Of a stretch of 35,795 nucleotides of DNA, positions 18,401-26,241 are shown in pieces; positions within the stretch are counted from its first letter, which is position 1; the number at the start of each line of letters is the position of its first letter. The position numbers and the translations under genes were made by a program. The DNA is from Prevotella sp. (lineage in GTDB: Bacteria > Bacteroidota > Bacteroidia > Bacteroidales > Dysgonomonadaceae), in the NCBI GenBank assembly GCA_031285625.1, contig JAITVV010000059.1, forward strand, positions 1 through 35,795, read 5' to 3'. A model generated the notes under the pieces. It did no database searches, was not told the DNA's origin, and saw only the letters and a list, made by a program, of their open reading frames with translations.

Positions 18401-19693
18401 TTTGCTCATGAAAGAAATATTGAGATAAGAAAACTATATAGATTAAAAGATCCATTTATCATGTTTGACGAAGAAGCTATTCGAAAACTGATAACCAATC
18501 TCTTTTCTAATGCCATAAAGTTTACTCCTGATCATGGAATAGTATCATTATATGTGAGCTCTTTTTTTAACACCAAAACGAAAAAAGAAAAATTATATAT
18601 CTGTGTACAGGATTCCGGTATTGGTATCAAAGAGGATGATCTCAACCGGGTATTCAATCGCTTTTATCAATCGAAAGGGCACGATAAATTCCCTGTTTAC
18701 GGACAAAGTGGAACCGGCATTGGCTTATATGTATGCAAAAATATAGTCAACTTATCAGAAGGCGATATATATGCGAAGAATAATCATACAGAAGGTACTT
18801 CATTTAGAATTATCATGCCTATAAAACGGGAGACAACCCAAAAGGTATTGCCAATAAAAAAAGAAATAGAAAAATTAAACACCATCTCAGAAAGTCCTAA
18901 TAATGAAATTCTACTTGCAAAAGGCAAACAAAAACTAACCATACTGGTAGTTGAAGACAATGTTGATATGCGAAAATATATCTGCTCTATTTTATCCGAT
19001 TATTATAAAATAGTAGAAGCTGAAAACGGAGTAGAAGCTCTTGATATATTAAAAAACCGCACAATTGACTTTATTATAAGTGACCTGATGATGCCTGTAA
19101 TGGATGGATTAGAATTATCTCAAAGGATAAAAGCTGATGTATCCATATCCCATATTCCTTTTTTAATGTTAACAGCCAAAACCTCACTGGAAACGCAAAT
19201 CAGCAGTTACAAAATCGGTGTGGATGAGTTTCTGGCAAAACCATTTGATGAAGAGTTATTATTAACCCGTATTAATAACATATTTGAATCAAGAAAAATA
19301 TATCAACGCAAGTTTAGCCTGAATATGGATGTGGAAAATCTAAATATAGAAAAAGAGTCAAATGATGAGAAATTCCTGAAAAAGGCTATATCAATAATAA
19401 AAGAAAACTATAAAAATACAGATTATGACGTGAGTGATTTCATTGAGTCAATGGGAGTAAGTAAAAGTCTGCTTAACAACAAAATGCAAATGCTCACAGG
19501 ACAATCTGCAGGAAACTTTATCCGAAACTATCGCTTGAGTATAGCTCATGAACTTATATTAAAGAGTCACGGAAATATGAATATATCGGAAATAGCGTAC
19601 GAGGTCGGATTTAACGACCCTAAATACTTTACCAGATGCTTTACAAAACATTATGGTGTAGCACCAAGCATGGTAAATAAAAATGGAAAATAG
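15461..19693 (+). CDS. Hybrid two-component system sensor-regulator (HTCS) for arabinan
   Basis: 1410 residues in one chain. Order: signal peptide (1-22); periplasmic two-component-propeller repeats with many IWIGT/LWVGT blades (about 25-690); Y_Y_Y domain (about 720-795); one membrane segment (801-818); coiled linker (about 825-885); HisKA with phospho-accepting H901 in SITHEFRTP; HATPase with N-box NLFSNAIKF, DSGIGI (1051-1056) and GTGIGL (1084-1089); receiver domain with D1208 in IISDLMMPVMDG; and AraC-type HTH_18 (about 1303-1405, EVGFNDPKYFTR). All key residues are present. These proteins bind oligosaccharide in the periplasm and activate the adjacent polysaccharide locus. Its divergence from the arabinan operon and the GGTGGACA pair between them suggest an arabino-oligosaccharide ligand. 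Only 6 bp separate its stop from the next, convergent gene. Confidence 0.96.
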   Translation: MRNSLIISLLILLSYIQPILSQNDISSKYIFSTISIDDGLPINFVDDIYKDSRGFIWISTQGGGLVRYDGYEFVPLNVNSYPISLKSNFIRKVCEDNYNRLWIASNNGIDIVSLSIMMKSEVFDKDNLFGELSKISASTIIKDSKGSIWILATNKIYRLDFDEKGNIQQIYATNSLVAPSIFSTIKEIDSEIWVGHDGSICKVVANETKLLLHPIADIPSQGTNVFISSILKKGDIIWIGTEYGLLKYNSENKNETFYTHNPADRSSISQNMVTDLSLTNDGVLIAATLRGLNFYDPVSDKFERLSHCSDENTLNNDFINCILPDGNSLWVGTEAGGINKMTLRKLAVQNYIHNPYNKNSISPNPVNAIYEDRKGNLWVGTVEGGLNLKRKDEKNFNHYQSGRGLLSHNSVSALEEDNDGNLWIGTWGGGIDILNLNKLPQIALKKISSDQYYIGLLKYDSLNNGMWIGTNRNIFYYDIKTGSIKEPLPKDVTMNLMGTLGCIINNKNELWIGSSNGLIIADLNSFDQTNYRCNAKFLKLDEQEKSQLFLKNITCLYQAKDQSIWISSNGYGICQLTSEDNRYFYKLYTTTQGLANNTVFGILEDEEGMIWATTCRGISSYNPSTNRFVNYTKNDGLINDQFYWNASYKSPVNKNLYFGSMGGLTELKGNNQYTTSEQKKVVFTKLGILNETVWCNENNHIKKDIAYADRINLHEKDKSFSLEFSALDYDNPSTVVYSYRLLGFDDKWVDIDANRRFINYTNLRPGIYHLQVRCMSKAYDWSDDITELEIEVHPFFYKTNWFIGLCTLLLIILTIFFYKWRINSLKKQRTILHKKVDERTKELENQKKLLEEQAIELKLQNNILFTQNEKISIQRKQLIDMSEKVQEAMTDRISFFTSITHEFRTPITLIVGPIERALKLSTNPKVIEQLQYVARNSKHLLSLVNQLMDFRKVESDNMKIIPVTGNLLSYLDEILIPFENFAHERNIEIRKLYRLKDPFIMFDEEAIRKLITNLFSNAIKFTPDHGIVSLYVSSFFNTKTKKEKLYICVQDSGIGIKEDDLNRVFNRFYQSKGHDKFPVYGQSGTGIGLYVCKNIVNLSEGDIYAKNNHTEGTSFRIIMPIKRETTQKVLPIKKEIEKLNTISESPNNEILLAKGKQKLTILVVEDNVDMRKYICSILSDYYKIVEAENGVEALDILKNRTIDFIISDLMMPVMDGLELSQRIKADVSISHIPFLMLTAKTSLETQISSYKIGVDEFLAKPFDEELLLTRINNIFESRKIYQRKFSLNMDVENLNIEKESNDEKFLKKAISIIKENYKNTDYDVSDFIESMGVSKSLLNNKMQMLTGQSAGNFIRNYRLSIAHELILKSHGNMNISEIAYEVGFNDPKYFTRCFTKHYGVAPSMVNKNGK

Positions 19694-19699
19694 ATATTA

Positions 19700-20632
19700 T
19701 TAATCTCCAATCCTCGATACTAATACAAAGGTATTTTCATTCATTAAAGAAAAACCAGGTATGGCTAATGTACCATTATAGTTACAGTTTACACCAGATT
19801 GTCCGGCTCCTAGTCTTAATCCCCAGGATGTATTATCACTCTCTATTCTTACTACATAGCTGATAGCTCCACCATGGTGCCCTTCTCTTCCGGGGTTATG
19901 GTATGCTACATTGTGTATCCTTGCCCTATCAGTTGTTATTCCATTTTTTTCCAAAGGAAAATCTACAAAATAAGATGATGCAGTACAGGCATCCCTTGGA
20001 ATCGACGGATTTGGATATGCATTTACAGACGGAATAAACTGATAAGCAAATGTTATGCTATAAACACCTTTTTTGAAATACAGATGGTAATACGCTGGAG
20101 ATTGAAAAACAAGCCTCACATCCCCATTAGTTTCATTATCAGTTTCCTTAAAGCTCAACCACCTTCTATCTCCCAAATTTGCATCCTTCATCACATCAAA
20201 CATTCCCATTACAGGATTAGCAGGATCGCTGTTATCTATTTTATCCTGGCCATTCAAATGAAAAACAGCAGATCTGGGAATACCTAAACCTTTTAACAGA
20301 TCGTTTATTTCAGCTTCAAGCACGTCTTCATAAACAAACTCTATCCATTTGCTGCCAGACCAAAAATAAAATTTCTCTTTCTCAACTTTATCATCGCCAG
20401 TTCCATTATCACCAATATTAAATACTAGAAGTCCTTTGGCTGGAGACACAATTGGGTTGGGACTGGAGACACCTTGCAATTGTATCCTCGGTCCCAAAAA
20501 ACCCAATTTTTCACTTTTTAATTCCAACACAGCACCCTTGTGTGGAGGATCACTGCTACCCATTGTCACCTGTGCAGATAAATTTAGGGAGAGTATTATT
20601 GTTATAATAAAAAAGATCAACTTATTTTTCAT
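19700..20632 (-). CDS. Exported protein of unknown function, paralogue A of three
   Basis: 310 residues with a signal peptide ending LSAQ (about 20). The mature N-terminus VTMGSSDPPHKGAVLEL, followed by LGFLGPRIQL, GLLVFNIGD and FYFWSGSKWIEFV (about 90-102), is the module seen at the start of many Bacteroidota secreted or surface proteins. A short helical linker and LGIPRSAVFHLNGQ follow. The C-terminal 140 residues form a beta-rich domain shared with the next two genes: FAYQFIPS, SSYFVDFP, NVAYHNPG, ISYVV, TSWGLRLGAG and the end TFVLVSRIGD. It contains only two cysteines, at conserved positions in the C-terminal domain, which suggests a disulfide. I do not recognise a described function; adhesion or surface structure are guesses. 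It is the last gene of the three-gene set, with 16 bp to paralogue B. Confidence 0.8.
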   Translation of the reverse strand: MKNKLIFFIITIILSLNLSAQVTMGSSDPPHKGAVLELKSEKLGFLGPRIQLQGVSSPNPIVSPAKGLLVFNIGDNGTGDDKVEKEKFYFWSGSKWIEFVYEDVLEAEINDLLKGLGIPRSAVFHLNGQDKIDNSDPANPVMGMFDVMKDANLGDRRWLSFKETDNETNGDVRLVFQSPAYYHLYFKKGVYSITFAYQFIPSVNAYPNPSIPRDACTASSYFVDFPLEKNGITTDRARIHNVAYHNPGREGHHGGAISYVVRIESDNTSWGLRLGAGQSGVNCNYNGTLAIPGFSLMNENTFVLVSRIGD

Positions 20633-20648
20633 ATTTTCAACTTATTTA

Positions 20649-21539
20649 CTAGTCTCCTACCTTAGTTATATATATAAAAGTATTTCTATTAGGTAAAGAA
20701 AATCCACCCACTCCGGTACAGTTACTTGGCCCCGCTCCCAATTTTACAGTCCACTCTGTACGTTGTTTTATTGGCGATATAAAATTAATAGTAGCTGCAT
20801 GAGATGACTTATCCTGTACATTATGATAAGTATTTGAATATACCCTGACAGATTTTAAACCGCTTCCATCTTCTGGATAGAAAGGAAAATCCATAAAATA
20901 CGATGATACATTACAATTAATTCCGATTGATGTTGTTGGTATAAACAAATAGGTAAAGATTATATTGTATATACCCGGTTCAAGTATTATGGTACTGGTG
21001 GTTCCTTCTTTTAGTTTAACTGCCCCTCCAGAATGATTAATGCTATCCATAAGGGGAATATCCCGGGTCGAATTTTGAGTTATTCCGTCCATAAAATTAC
21101 GAATTCCGGGCCTGTCATTAGACAGCATGTCGGTACCATCCAGATAAAGCAGTGTTGGCCGGGGTATCGACAATTTCGATATTTCTCTATCCAGCTTATA
21201 TTCGAGTTCGTCATGCCCGATAAACCTTTCCCATCCCGGGCGACTTCCTTCCACCCGGTAATAAAACCTGTAAGGATACACTCTCTCGTCAGCATCCTGA
21301 CTCATATCCGGTTCAGATATATTTAAAACCAATAGTCCAGGTACAGCATCAGGAATCGTAGTATTATCATATCTTCCGGTCAGACTAACCCTTGAGATCA
21401 AAAATCCTTTGTCAGATGACTGTAAGTCCAACATAGCACTTTCGTGTGGAGGATTTCCCGAACCAATGGTTACTTGAGCCTCAATATTGATTGGCAATAG
21501 ATGAATCAGCACTAATTGTACAATTATAATTTTTTTCAT
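20649..21539 (-). CDS. Exported protein of unknown function, paralogue B of three
   Basis: 296 residues with a signal peptide ending IEAQ (about 22). Same layout as its neighbours: VTIGSGNPPHESAMLDLQ, KGFLISRVSL, GLLVLNISEPD, a Tyr/Trp-rich segment, LSIPRPTLLYLDG, then the C-terminal domain with FTYLFIPT, SSYFMDFP, SNTYHNVQ, INFISPI, TEWTVKLGAG and the end TFIYITKVGD. The two cysteines (GINCNVSSYF and PSNCTG) align with those of paralogue A. It is the shortest of the three and the middle gene; 11 bp separate it from paralogue C. Divergence between the three is high (roughly one third to one half identical by eye), so the array is old. No T9SS sorting domain is visible at the C-terminus. Function unknown. 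Confidence 0.8.
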   Translation of the reverse strand: MKKIIIVQLVLIHLLPINIEAQVTIGSGNPPHESAMLDLQSSDKGFLISRVSLTGRYDNTTIPDAVPGLLVLNISEPDMSQDADERVYPYRFYYRVEGSRPGWERFIGHDELEYKLDREISKLSIPRPTLLYLDGTDMLSNDRPGIRNFMDGITQNSTRDIPLMDSINHSGGAVKLKEGTTSTIILEPGIYNIIFTYLFIPTTSIGINCNVSSYFMDFPFYPEDGSGLKSVRVYSNTYHNVQDKSSHAATINFISPIKQRTEWTVKLGAGPSNCTGVGGFSLPNRNTFIYITKVGD

Positions 21540-21550
21540 ACTATTTCAGA

Positions 21551-22582
21551 TTATTGTACATCTCCTAATCTCGATACATATAAAAAGGTACTCTTATTGG
21601 GCATTGACAGTCCTTCCATTCCATTACAATAACTATCTCCATACCCCGTACCAAATGTGATATCCCAGACTGTTTCAGTAAGTAATACCGCAACGTAACT
21701 TATCGTATTTCCATGATCGGCATACCTCCCTTCTCCGGGTATTTCGTAGCCGGCACCATGATAACAGTTCGATTCTACCCGGGTTGATCCAGTTGTTATA
21801 TTTCCATTATCATCCACTAGAGTTACTGGAAATTGCATAAAATATGTTGCTGAGTAACATTTATCATGTCCTGGCTTATATTGGGGGTCTCCTGACCTTG
21901 GAACAGCAGTATCCGCAGGAATAAATTCATATGTAAAAATAAGACTGTAGATACCGGGTTGAAATGTTATAAAAAATTTCTTGTTGTTGTTACTAACTAC
22001 TGCCGAATCTAATTTAACAGTCCCTGATGTATAATTAACCCTCTCTTTAAAAGGCAAATAAGTAAAATTAGGTGACGAATCAGGAAAAATATCTTTTAAA
22101 GGATTGACAACTCCTAACATATCCGGATACATTATCCATCCCGAGCCTGGAAAAGGATTGTAATCGAATATTTTTTGCTGTCCATTCAATGTAAAAATAG
22201 CAGGGCGTGGTATTCCTAAATTAGCTAGACTCTGTTCCATATTCTCAAGCATGGTCTGCCTGCCCACTACCTGTATCCACCTATCTGTAGACCAATAATA
22301 ATATTTACCGGATTTTACCCTATCTCCAACAGGGGTTTCTGTATCAGAATCATTTATATTCAGAACTAATAATCCATCTGTATAATCTGGAACTGTTGTT
22401 TTATCCCATATATCTTTCAATGCTACTTGCGGTCCGAGAAATCCCTTATCCGAAGTTTTCACTTCCAGTACAGCACTGGGATGAGGCTCTTCGATTGATC
22501 CGATTGTGACCTGAGAAAATACTACAAAAGGGAAAATAACAAATAAAACCATTAGTTTTATTTTTTGCTTATAACAAATCAT
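21551..22582 (-). CDS. Exported protein of unknown function, paralogue C of three
   Basis: 343 residues with a signal peptide (about 1-24, ending FVVFSQ). Shared blocks are VTIGSIEEPHPSAVLEVK, KGFLGPQVAL, GLLVLNINDSD, YYYWSTDRWIQVVG, LGIPRPAIFTLNGQQKI, FTYEFIPAD, ATYFMQFP, SNCYHGAG, ISYVAVL, TVWDITFGTG and the end TFLYVSRLGDVQ. It is the longest paralogue because of an insertion of about 30 residues after the LNGQQKI block. It has one cysteine beyond the conserved pair, in SNCYHG. It is the first gene of the set and probably has the promoter in the gap upstream, where TACATTTTG on the minus strand near 22635 loosely resembles a -7 box. Function unknown. Confidence 0.8.
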   Translation of the reverse strand: MICYKQKIKLMVLFVIFPFVVFSQVTIGSIEEPHPSAVLEVKTSDKGFLGPQVALKDIWDKTTVPDYTDGLLVLNINDSDTETPVGDRVKSGKYYYWSTDRWIQVVGRQTMLENMEQSLANLGIPRPAIFTLNGQQKIFDYNPFPGSGWIMYPDMLGVVNPLKDIFPDSSPNFTYLPFKERVNYTSGTVKLDSAVVSNNNKKFFITFQPGIYSLIFTYEFIPADTAVPRSGDPQYKPGHDKCYSATYFMQFPVTLVDDNGNITTGSTRVESNCYHGAGYEIPGEGRYADHGNTISYVAVLLTETVWDITFGTGYGDSYCNGMEGLSMPNKSTFLYVSRLGDVQ

Positions 22583-22926
22583 AATTATTCATTCTATATT
22601 GGACATTTAAGCCTTATAAAGGTATGAATACAAAATGTAAGAATAAAGACTTATTTAGCTCCCTTTACAGAATTTCAGGTACAACTTTTGTCTGTCTTTC
22701 TAAAATATCAACAGATCATGTCTAATATATTTTATACATGACTTTTTTTCTAAAGCTGATTCATCCAATCTCTTTTTTGGTACAATCATATCTGATTGAT
22801 GATGAATTCATCTAAAACTGATGAAAAAATAAAGAAAGGCTCCTAAATCAGTACTCTATTATATTTTGTAAGACTAAACATCTTATATTAATTAGGTATA
22901 AGTGCTTTTCATGGCATATTATAATC
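22583..22926. other. Intergenic region without recognised genes
   Basis: This 344-bp AT-rich gap lies between the stop of the first AraC gene and the start of paralogue C. It should contain the promoter of the three-gene set. I see a 12-bp perfect palindrome (GATGAATTCATC, 22801-22812) but no ORF, RNA gene or clear terminator. Confidence 0.6.
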
Positions 22927-23796
22927 TCAGATCGAAATATCCATCCTTTTATTTCTATATTGCCCTGGAGTCTGATTTGTATATTGCTTAAATAATCGAT
23001 TGAAGTATGAAATATTATCAATTGACAATTCCAACGCAATATCAGAAATAGAGAGTTCGGTGGTAAGAAGTAATAATTGTGCTTTCTCCATCTTCTTTAG
23101 ATTTATATATCTGATAGGAGTACAATTAATTTCCCTCTTAAAAATACGGATCAAATGATCTTCTGTAATACAAGCTATATTTGCCAATTGGGAAAGAGTA
23201 ACATTTTTATCTGTATTTTCATGAATATATTGCAGACATTGATTTATCCGTCCATCTTCATATCTTAATTTCAGTTTAGCTGATTCCATAAACTTGGAAA
23301 TCAATTGGTATAAAATGCCTTGTGTACCTATAATGGAATGAGTAGGTAGTCGGTTGTTATCAGCTACATACTGAGAAAAAGTGGGTATATTATCATACAT
23401 TTCCGGATCGATATATTTCAAGTGCCTATCAGGATTAATCTTCAATAACCTCTCAATTAATAATGAGTCCAAAAGATCACCTTCAATTTCGACCGGAAAA
23501 TCCAATTTTTCGAAAATAGATTCCTTATTATACGTTTTCTCATAAAAATGAATATAATAAAGAGAGAAAAAACCATCAGATTCGTCATCATGGAGGGTAA
23601 ATGGCGGGGTAAGATATAAATAACCCGGCCTTAATAGATGCATCTTCCCATTAATATAAGTCTTGGCCTCTCCACCTACCACATAATATATACGAGCAAA
23701 CGGACTATTGATATTTTTCCAGTTCCAGTTAGCATTAAGCTCGGAAAAGCCCACGTTCAATAATATTAGGTTCAGATTTTCTATTAATCGTCCCAT
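22927..23796 (-). CDS. AraC-family transcriptional regulator of fucose genes, copy 1
   Basis: 289 residues. An N-terminal cupin-like sensor (about 30-110, with FARIYYVVGGEAKTYINGK and GYLYLTPPFTLHDDE) binds the effector. The C-terminal AraC domain (about 190-285) has two helix-turn-helix motifs, LANIACITEDHLIRIFKRE and IALELSIDNISYFNRLFKQY, then TPGQYRN. It diverges from fucI copy 1; a -7 box TATATTTG for this gene is on the minus strand at 23840-23833. It is about 70% identical by eye to the second AraC gene at 27535-28395. Both sit in front of a fucI with the same operator layout, so both very likely respond to L-fucose or an intermediate. Which molecule is the effector is not shown by the sequence. 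Base composition matches the AT-rich left side of the window. Confidence 0.88.
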   Translation of the reverse strand: MGRLIENLNLILLNVGFSELNANWNWKNINSPFARIYYVVGGEAKTYINGKMHLLRPGYLYLTPPFTLHDDESDGFFSLYYIHFYEKTYNKESIFEKLDFPVEIEGDLLDSLLIERLLKINPDRHLKYIDPEMYDNIPTFSQYVADNNRLPTHSIIGTQGILYQLISKFMESAKLKLRYEDGRINQCLQYIHENTDKNVTLSQLANIACITEDHLIRIFKREINCTPIRYINLKKMEKAQLLLLTTELSISDIALELSIDNISYFNRLFKQYTNQTPGQYRNKRMDISI

Positions 23797-23881
23797 CCCT
23801 CAGAATCGTTTTTATATTATCGTTGCACAATACAAATATACTTATTTATAAACAATAACAAGTTATAAATTATTCAGAATA

Positions 23882-23946
23882 TCGATTTTATGCAATTCAT
23901 TGATCGATAAAATGAAAGCTAATCTTAAATTTAAAATCTATTTTTG
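23882..23946 (+). promoter_or_regulatory. AraC-type operator and promoter of fucI copy 1
   Basis: Half-sites TCGATTTTATGCA (from 23882) and TCGATAAAATGAA (from 23904) are 22 bp apart. The -7 box TATTTTTG (23939-23946) begins exactly 35 bp after the second half-site start. The second half-site would touch the -33 region, as expected for an activator. The same geometry recurs at 28478 and 35268. Confidence 0.75.
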
Positions 23947-23993
23947 TAAAAACCTAAGTCTAAAAAACACTAAACCGAAATAGAGAAATAACC

Positions 23994-25784
23994 ATGAAAA
24001 AAAACAGATTTCAAGGCCAATGGCCCAAAATAGGGATTCGTCCGACTATCGACGGCCGTATGGGTGGAGTTCGTGAGTCACTCGAAGTACAAACGATGAA
24101 CATGGCTAAAAGTGTAGTGGATTTACTCACTTCCACATTAAAATATCCTGATGGTACTCCTGTAGAATGTGTTGTAGCCGATTCAACTATCGGACGTGTA
24201 GCCGAAAGTGCAGCCTGCGCCGAAAAATTTCGTAGAGAAGGTGTAGGCGTTACTATTACTGTTACCCCTTGCTGGTGCTACGGCAGCGAAACAATGGATA
24301 TGGAACAGCATACAATAAAAGCCGTATGGGGCTTTAACGGGACAGAACGTCCGGGTGCTGTATACCTTGCTGCAGTATTAGCCGCACATGCACAAAAAGG
24401 ATTACCGGCATTCGGCATTTATGGACATGACGTACAAGATGCGGGAACAACAGAAATACCATGTGATGTGAAAGAAAAATTACTCCGTTTTGCAAAGGCT
24501 GGTTTGGCTGTTGCAACTATGCAGGGAAAATCTTATCTATCAATCGGCGCAGTATGTATGGGCATTGCAGGTTCGATCGTCAATACCGACTTCTTTGAAG
24601 ACTATTTAGGAATGCGTTGCGAAGGAGTAGACGAAGTAGAAATCATCCGTCGTATGACAGAAGGTATTTATGATAAGGATGAATATCAAAAAGCTCTGGC
24701 TTGGGCAAAAGCTAATTGTAAACAAGGTATAGATAATATAAATCGTCCCGATCTGATAAGAGATCACGCCGGAAGCGATAAAGACTGGGAGTTTATTGTA
24801 AGAATGACCCTGATCGTACGCGACCTGATGATTGGCAACCCGAAATTAAAAGAAATGGGATTCGGTGAAGAATCCCTTGGGCATAATGCCATTGCCGCAG
24901 GATTTCAGGGACAACGCCAATGGACAGATTTTTACCCGAATGGCGACTTTACCGAAGCAATACTTAACTCATCTTTCGACTGGACAGGCATTCGTTCGCC
25001 TTATGTATTAGCCACTGAAAATGATGCATTGAATGGTACTGCTATGCTATTTGGCTATTTATTAACCAATACAGCACAAATATTTGCTGATGTGCGTACA
25101 TATTGGAGTGCTGAAGCTGTAGAGCGTGTTACAGGGCATAAGCTCGAAGGCCTTGCAGCAGGAGGTATGATCCATCTTATCAACTCAGGTGCGGCTACTT
25201 TGGATGGTAGTGGACGCCAGAATGATAAGGAAGGTAAACCTACGATGAAACCATTCTGGGATATTACCGAGACAGAAGCAAAAGCATGTTTGGATGCGAC
25301 GACATGGATGCCTGCAAACCGTGAATATTTCCGTGGAGGAGGTTTTTCGTCCAAATTCCTTACACGTGGGGGAATGCCATGTACAATGGTTCGCCTCAAT
25401 CTGGTAAAAGGATTAGGCCCAGTATTACAAATAGCGGAAGGCTGGACCGTTGACCTTGATCCTGAGGTACACAAAATACTGGATGAGAGAACAGATAAGG
25501 GCTGGCCTACAACTTGGTTTGTTCCACGCTTAACTGACAGTGACAACTTTAAAGATGTATACTCTGTAATGAATAACTGGGGAGCCAATCATGGATCTAT
25601 CAGCTGTGGTCATATCGGAGCAGACCTTATCACATTAGCATCAATGCTTCGTATACCAGTTTGCATGCATAATGTAGATGAGGAAAATATTTATCGTCCT
25701 TCATCATGGAATGCCTTTGGCATGGATAAGGAAGGTGCAGATTACAGAGCATGCCAAACATATGGTCCTCTTTATAAAAAATAG
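23994..25784 (+). CDS. fucI: L-fucose isomerase, copy 1
   Basis: 596 residues, full length for FucI. It converts L-fucose to L-fuculose (also D-arabinose to D-ribulose) in the cytosol with a Mn ion. The metal ligands known from E. coli FucI align with E342 (TENDALNG), D366 (FADVRTYW) and H533 (NWGANHG). The signature [18 protein letters not shown] starts at residue 12 and the end [11 protein letters not shown] is typical. The ATG is 41 nt after the predicted transcription start. The next gene downstream (53-bp gap) is a truncated fucA, so copy 1 has lost its downstream pathway genes but this isomerase is intact. It is about 90% identical to copy 2, with most differences at the third codon position on the DNA level. 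Confidence 0.96.
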   Translation: MKKNRFQGQWPKIGIRPTIDGRMGGVRESLEVQTMNMAKSVVDLLTSTLKYPDGTPVECVVADSTIGRVAESAACAEKFRREGVGVTITVTPCWCYGSETMDMEQHTIKAVWGFNGTERPGAVYLAAVLAAHAQKGLPAFGIYGHDVQDAGTTEIPCDVKEKLLRFAKAGLAVATMQGKSYLSIGAVCMGIAGSIVNTDFFEDYLGMRCEGVDEVEIIRRMTEGIYDKDEYQKALAWAKANCKQGIDNINRPDLIRDHAGSDKDWEFIVRMTLIVRDLMIGNPKLKEMGFGEESLGHNAIAAGFQGQRQWTDFYPNGDFTEAILNSSFDWTGIRSPYVLATENDALNGTAMLFGYLLTNTAQIFADVRTYWSAEAVERVTGHKLEGLAAGGMIHLINSGAATLDGSGRQNDKEGKPTMKPFWDITETEAKACLDATTWMPANREYFRGGGFSSKFLTRGGMPCTMVRLNLVKGLGPVLQIAEGWTVDLDPEVHKILDERTDKGWPTTWFVPRLTDSDNFKDVYSVMNNWGANHGSISCGHIGADLITLASMLRIPVCMHNVDEENIYRPSSWNAFGMDKEGADYRACQTYGPLYKK

Positions 25785-25837
25785 ATAACCGGTTCCGGAA
25801 ATTAATAAAAGCCAGAAATTAATAAAAAACACAATCA

Positions 25838-26101
25838 ATGATTACTAAATATATATCAGAATTCATCAATCAGGCTCATCGTGTAGGTGCAGAACGTTTA
25901 CAACTTTGTAGTAGCGGGAACCTCTCATGGAGAGTAGAAGATAACCTGGCATTAGTTTCCGGAACAGGCTCATGGCTTCCGCGTTTAGCAGAAGAAAATG
26001 TAGTATTATGTGAGATATCCAGTGGCATGCGCGTAGATGGTCCGAAACCATCTATGGAAAGTACATTCTGCCTGGGACTACCGATAGGAAGAAACAAGTA
26101 G
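25838..26101 (+). pseudogene. fucA: Truncated L-fuculose-phosphate aldolase, copy 1
   Basis: 87 codons. The first 76 align without gaps to the intact fucA at 31702 (LQLCSSGNLSWRVE, VSGTGSWLPRLA, DGPKPSMES). Similarity ends at about 26068, just after the predicted catalytic Glu (E75). The last eleven residues (CLGLPIGRNK and following stop) are unrelated to the aldolase. The metal-binding histidines and over half of the protein of 214 residues are missing, so the product cannot work. The cut is followed by 140 bp of non-fuc sequence and an integrase gene, so the break probably marks an element boundary. The missing 3' part is not seen elsewhere in the window. Confidence 0.88.
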
Positions 26102-26241
26102 AACCCCAAACTCGAAAGTTTCAACAACCGAAAGAAAATCAGCAGAATAACCTTACTGTGGTGGAAAGGTTAGAAATAGAGACTTCATAAAATACAGGCT
26201 TTTGTTGTACAATTGTTAGACTAAAAACAATTGGGATCACA
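26102..26241. other. Junction segment upstream of the integrase
   Basis: This stretch resembles neither fucA nor the other fuc genes. It includes an inverted repeat CAATTGTT/AACAATTG (26210-26217 with 26226-26233) directly in front of the integrase start, possibly an arm site or promoter operator. I could not find a matching direct repeat after the integrase that would define the attachment core. Confidence 0.4.

Noticed and set aside
22801-22812. Palindrome GATGAATTCATC as operator of the paralogue trio
   Set aside because: It occurs once, is over 200 bp from the start codon, and has no linked promoter box.
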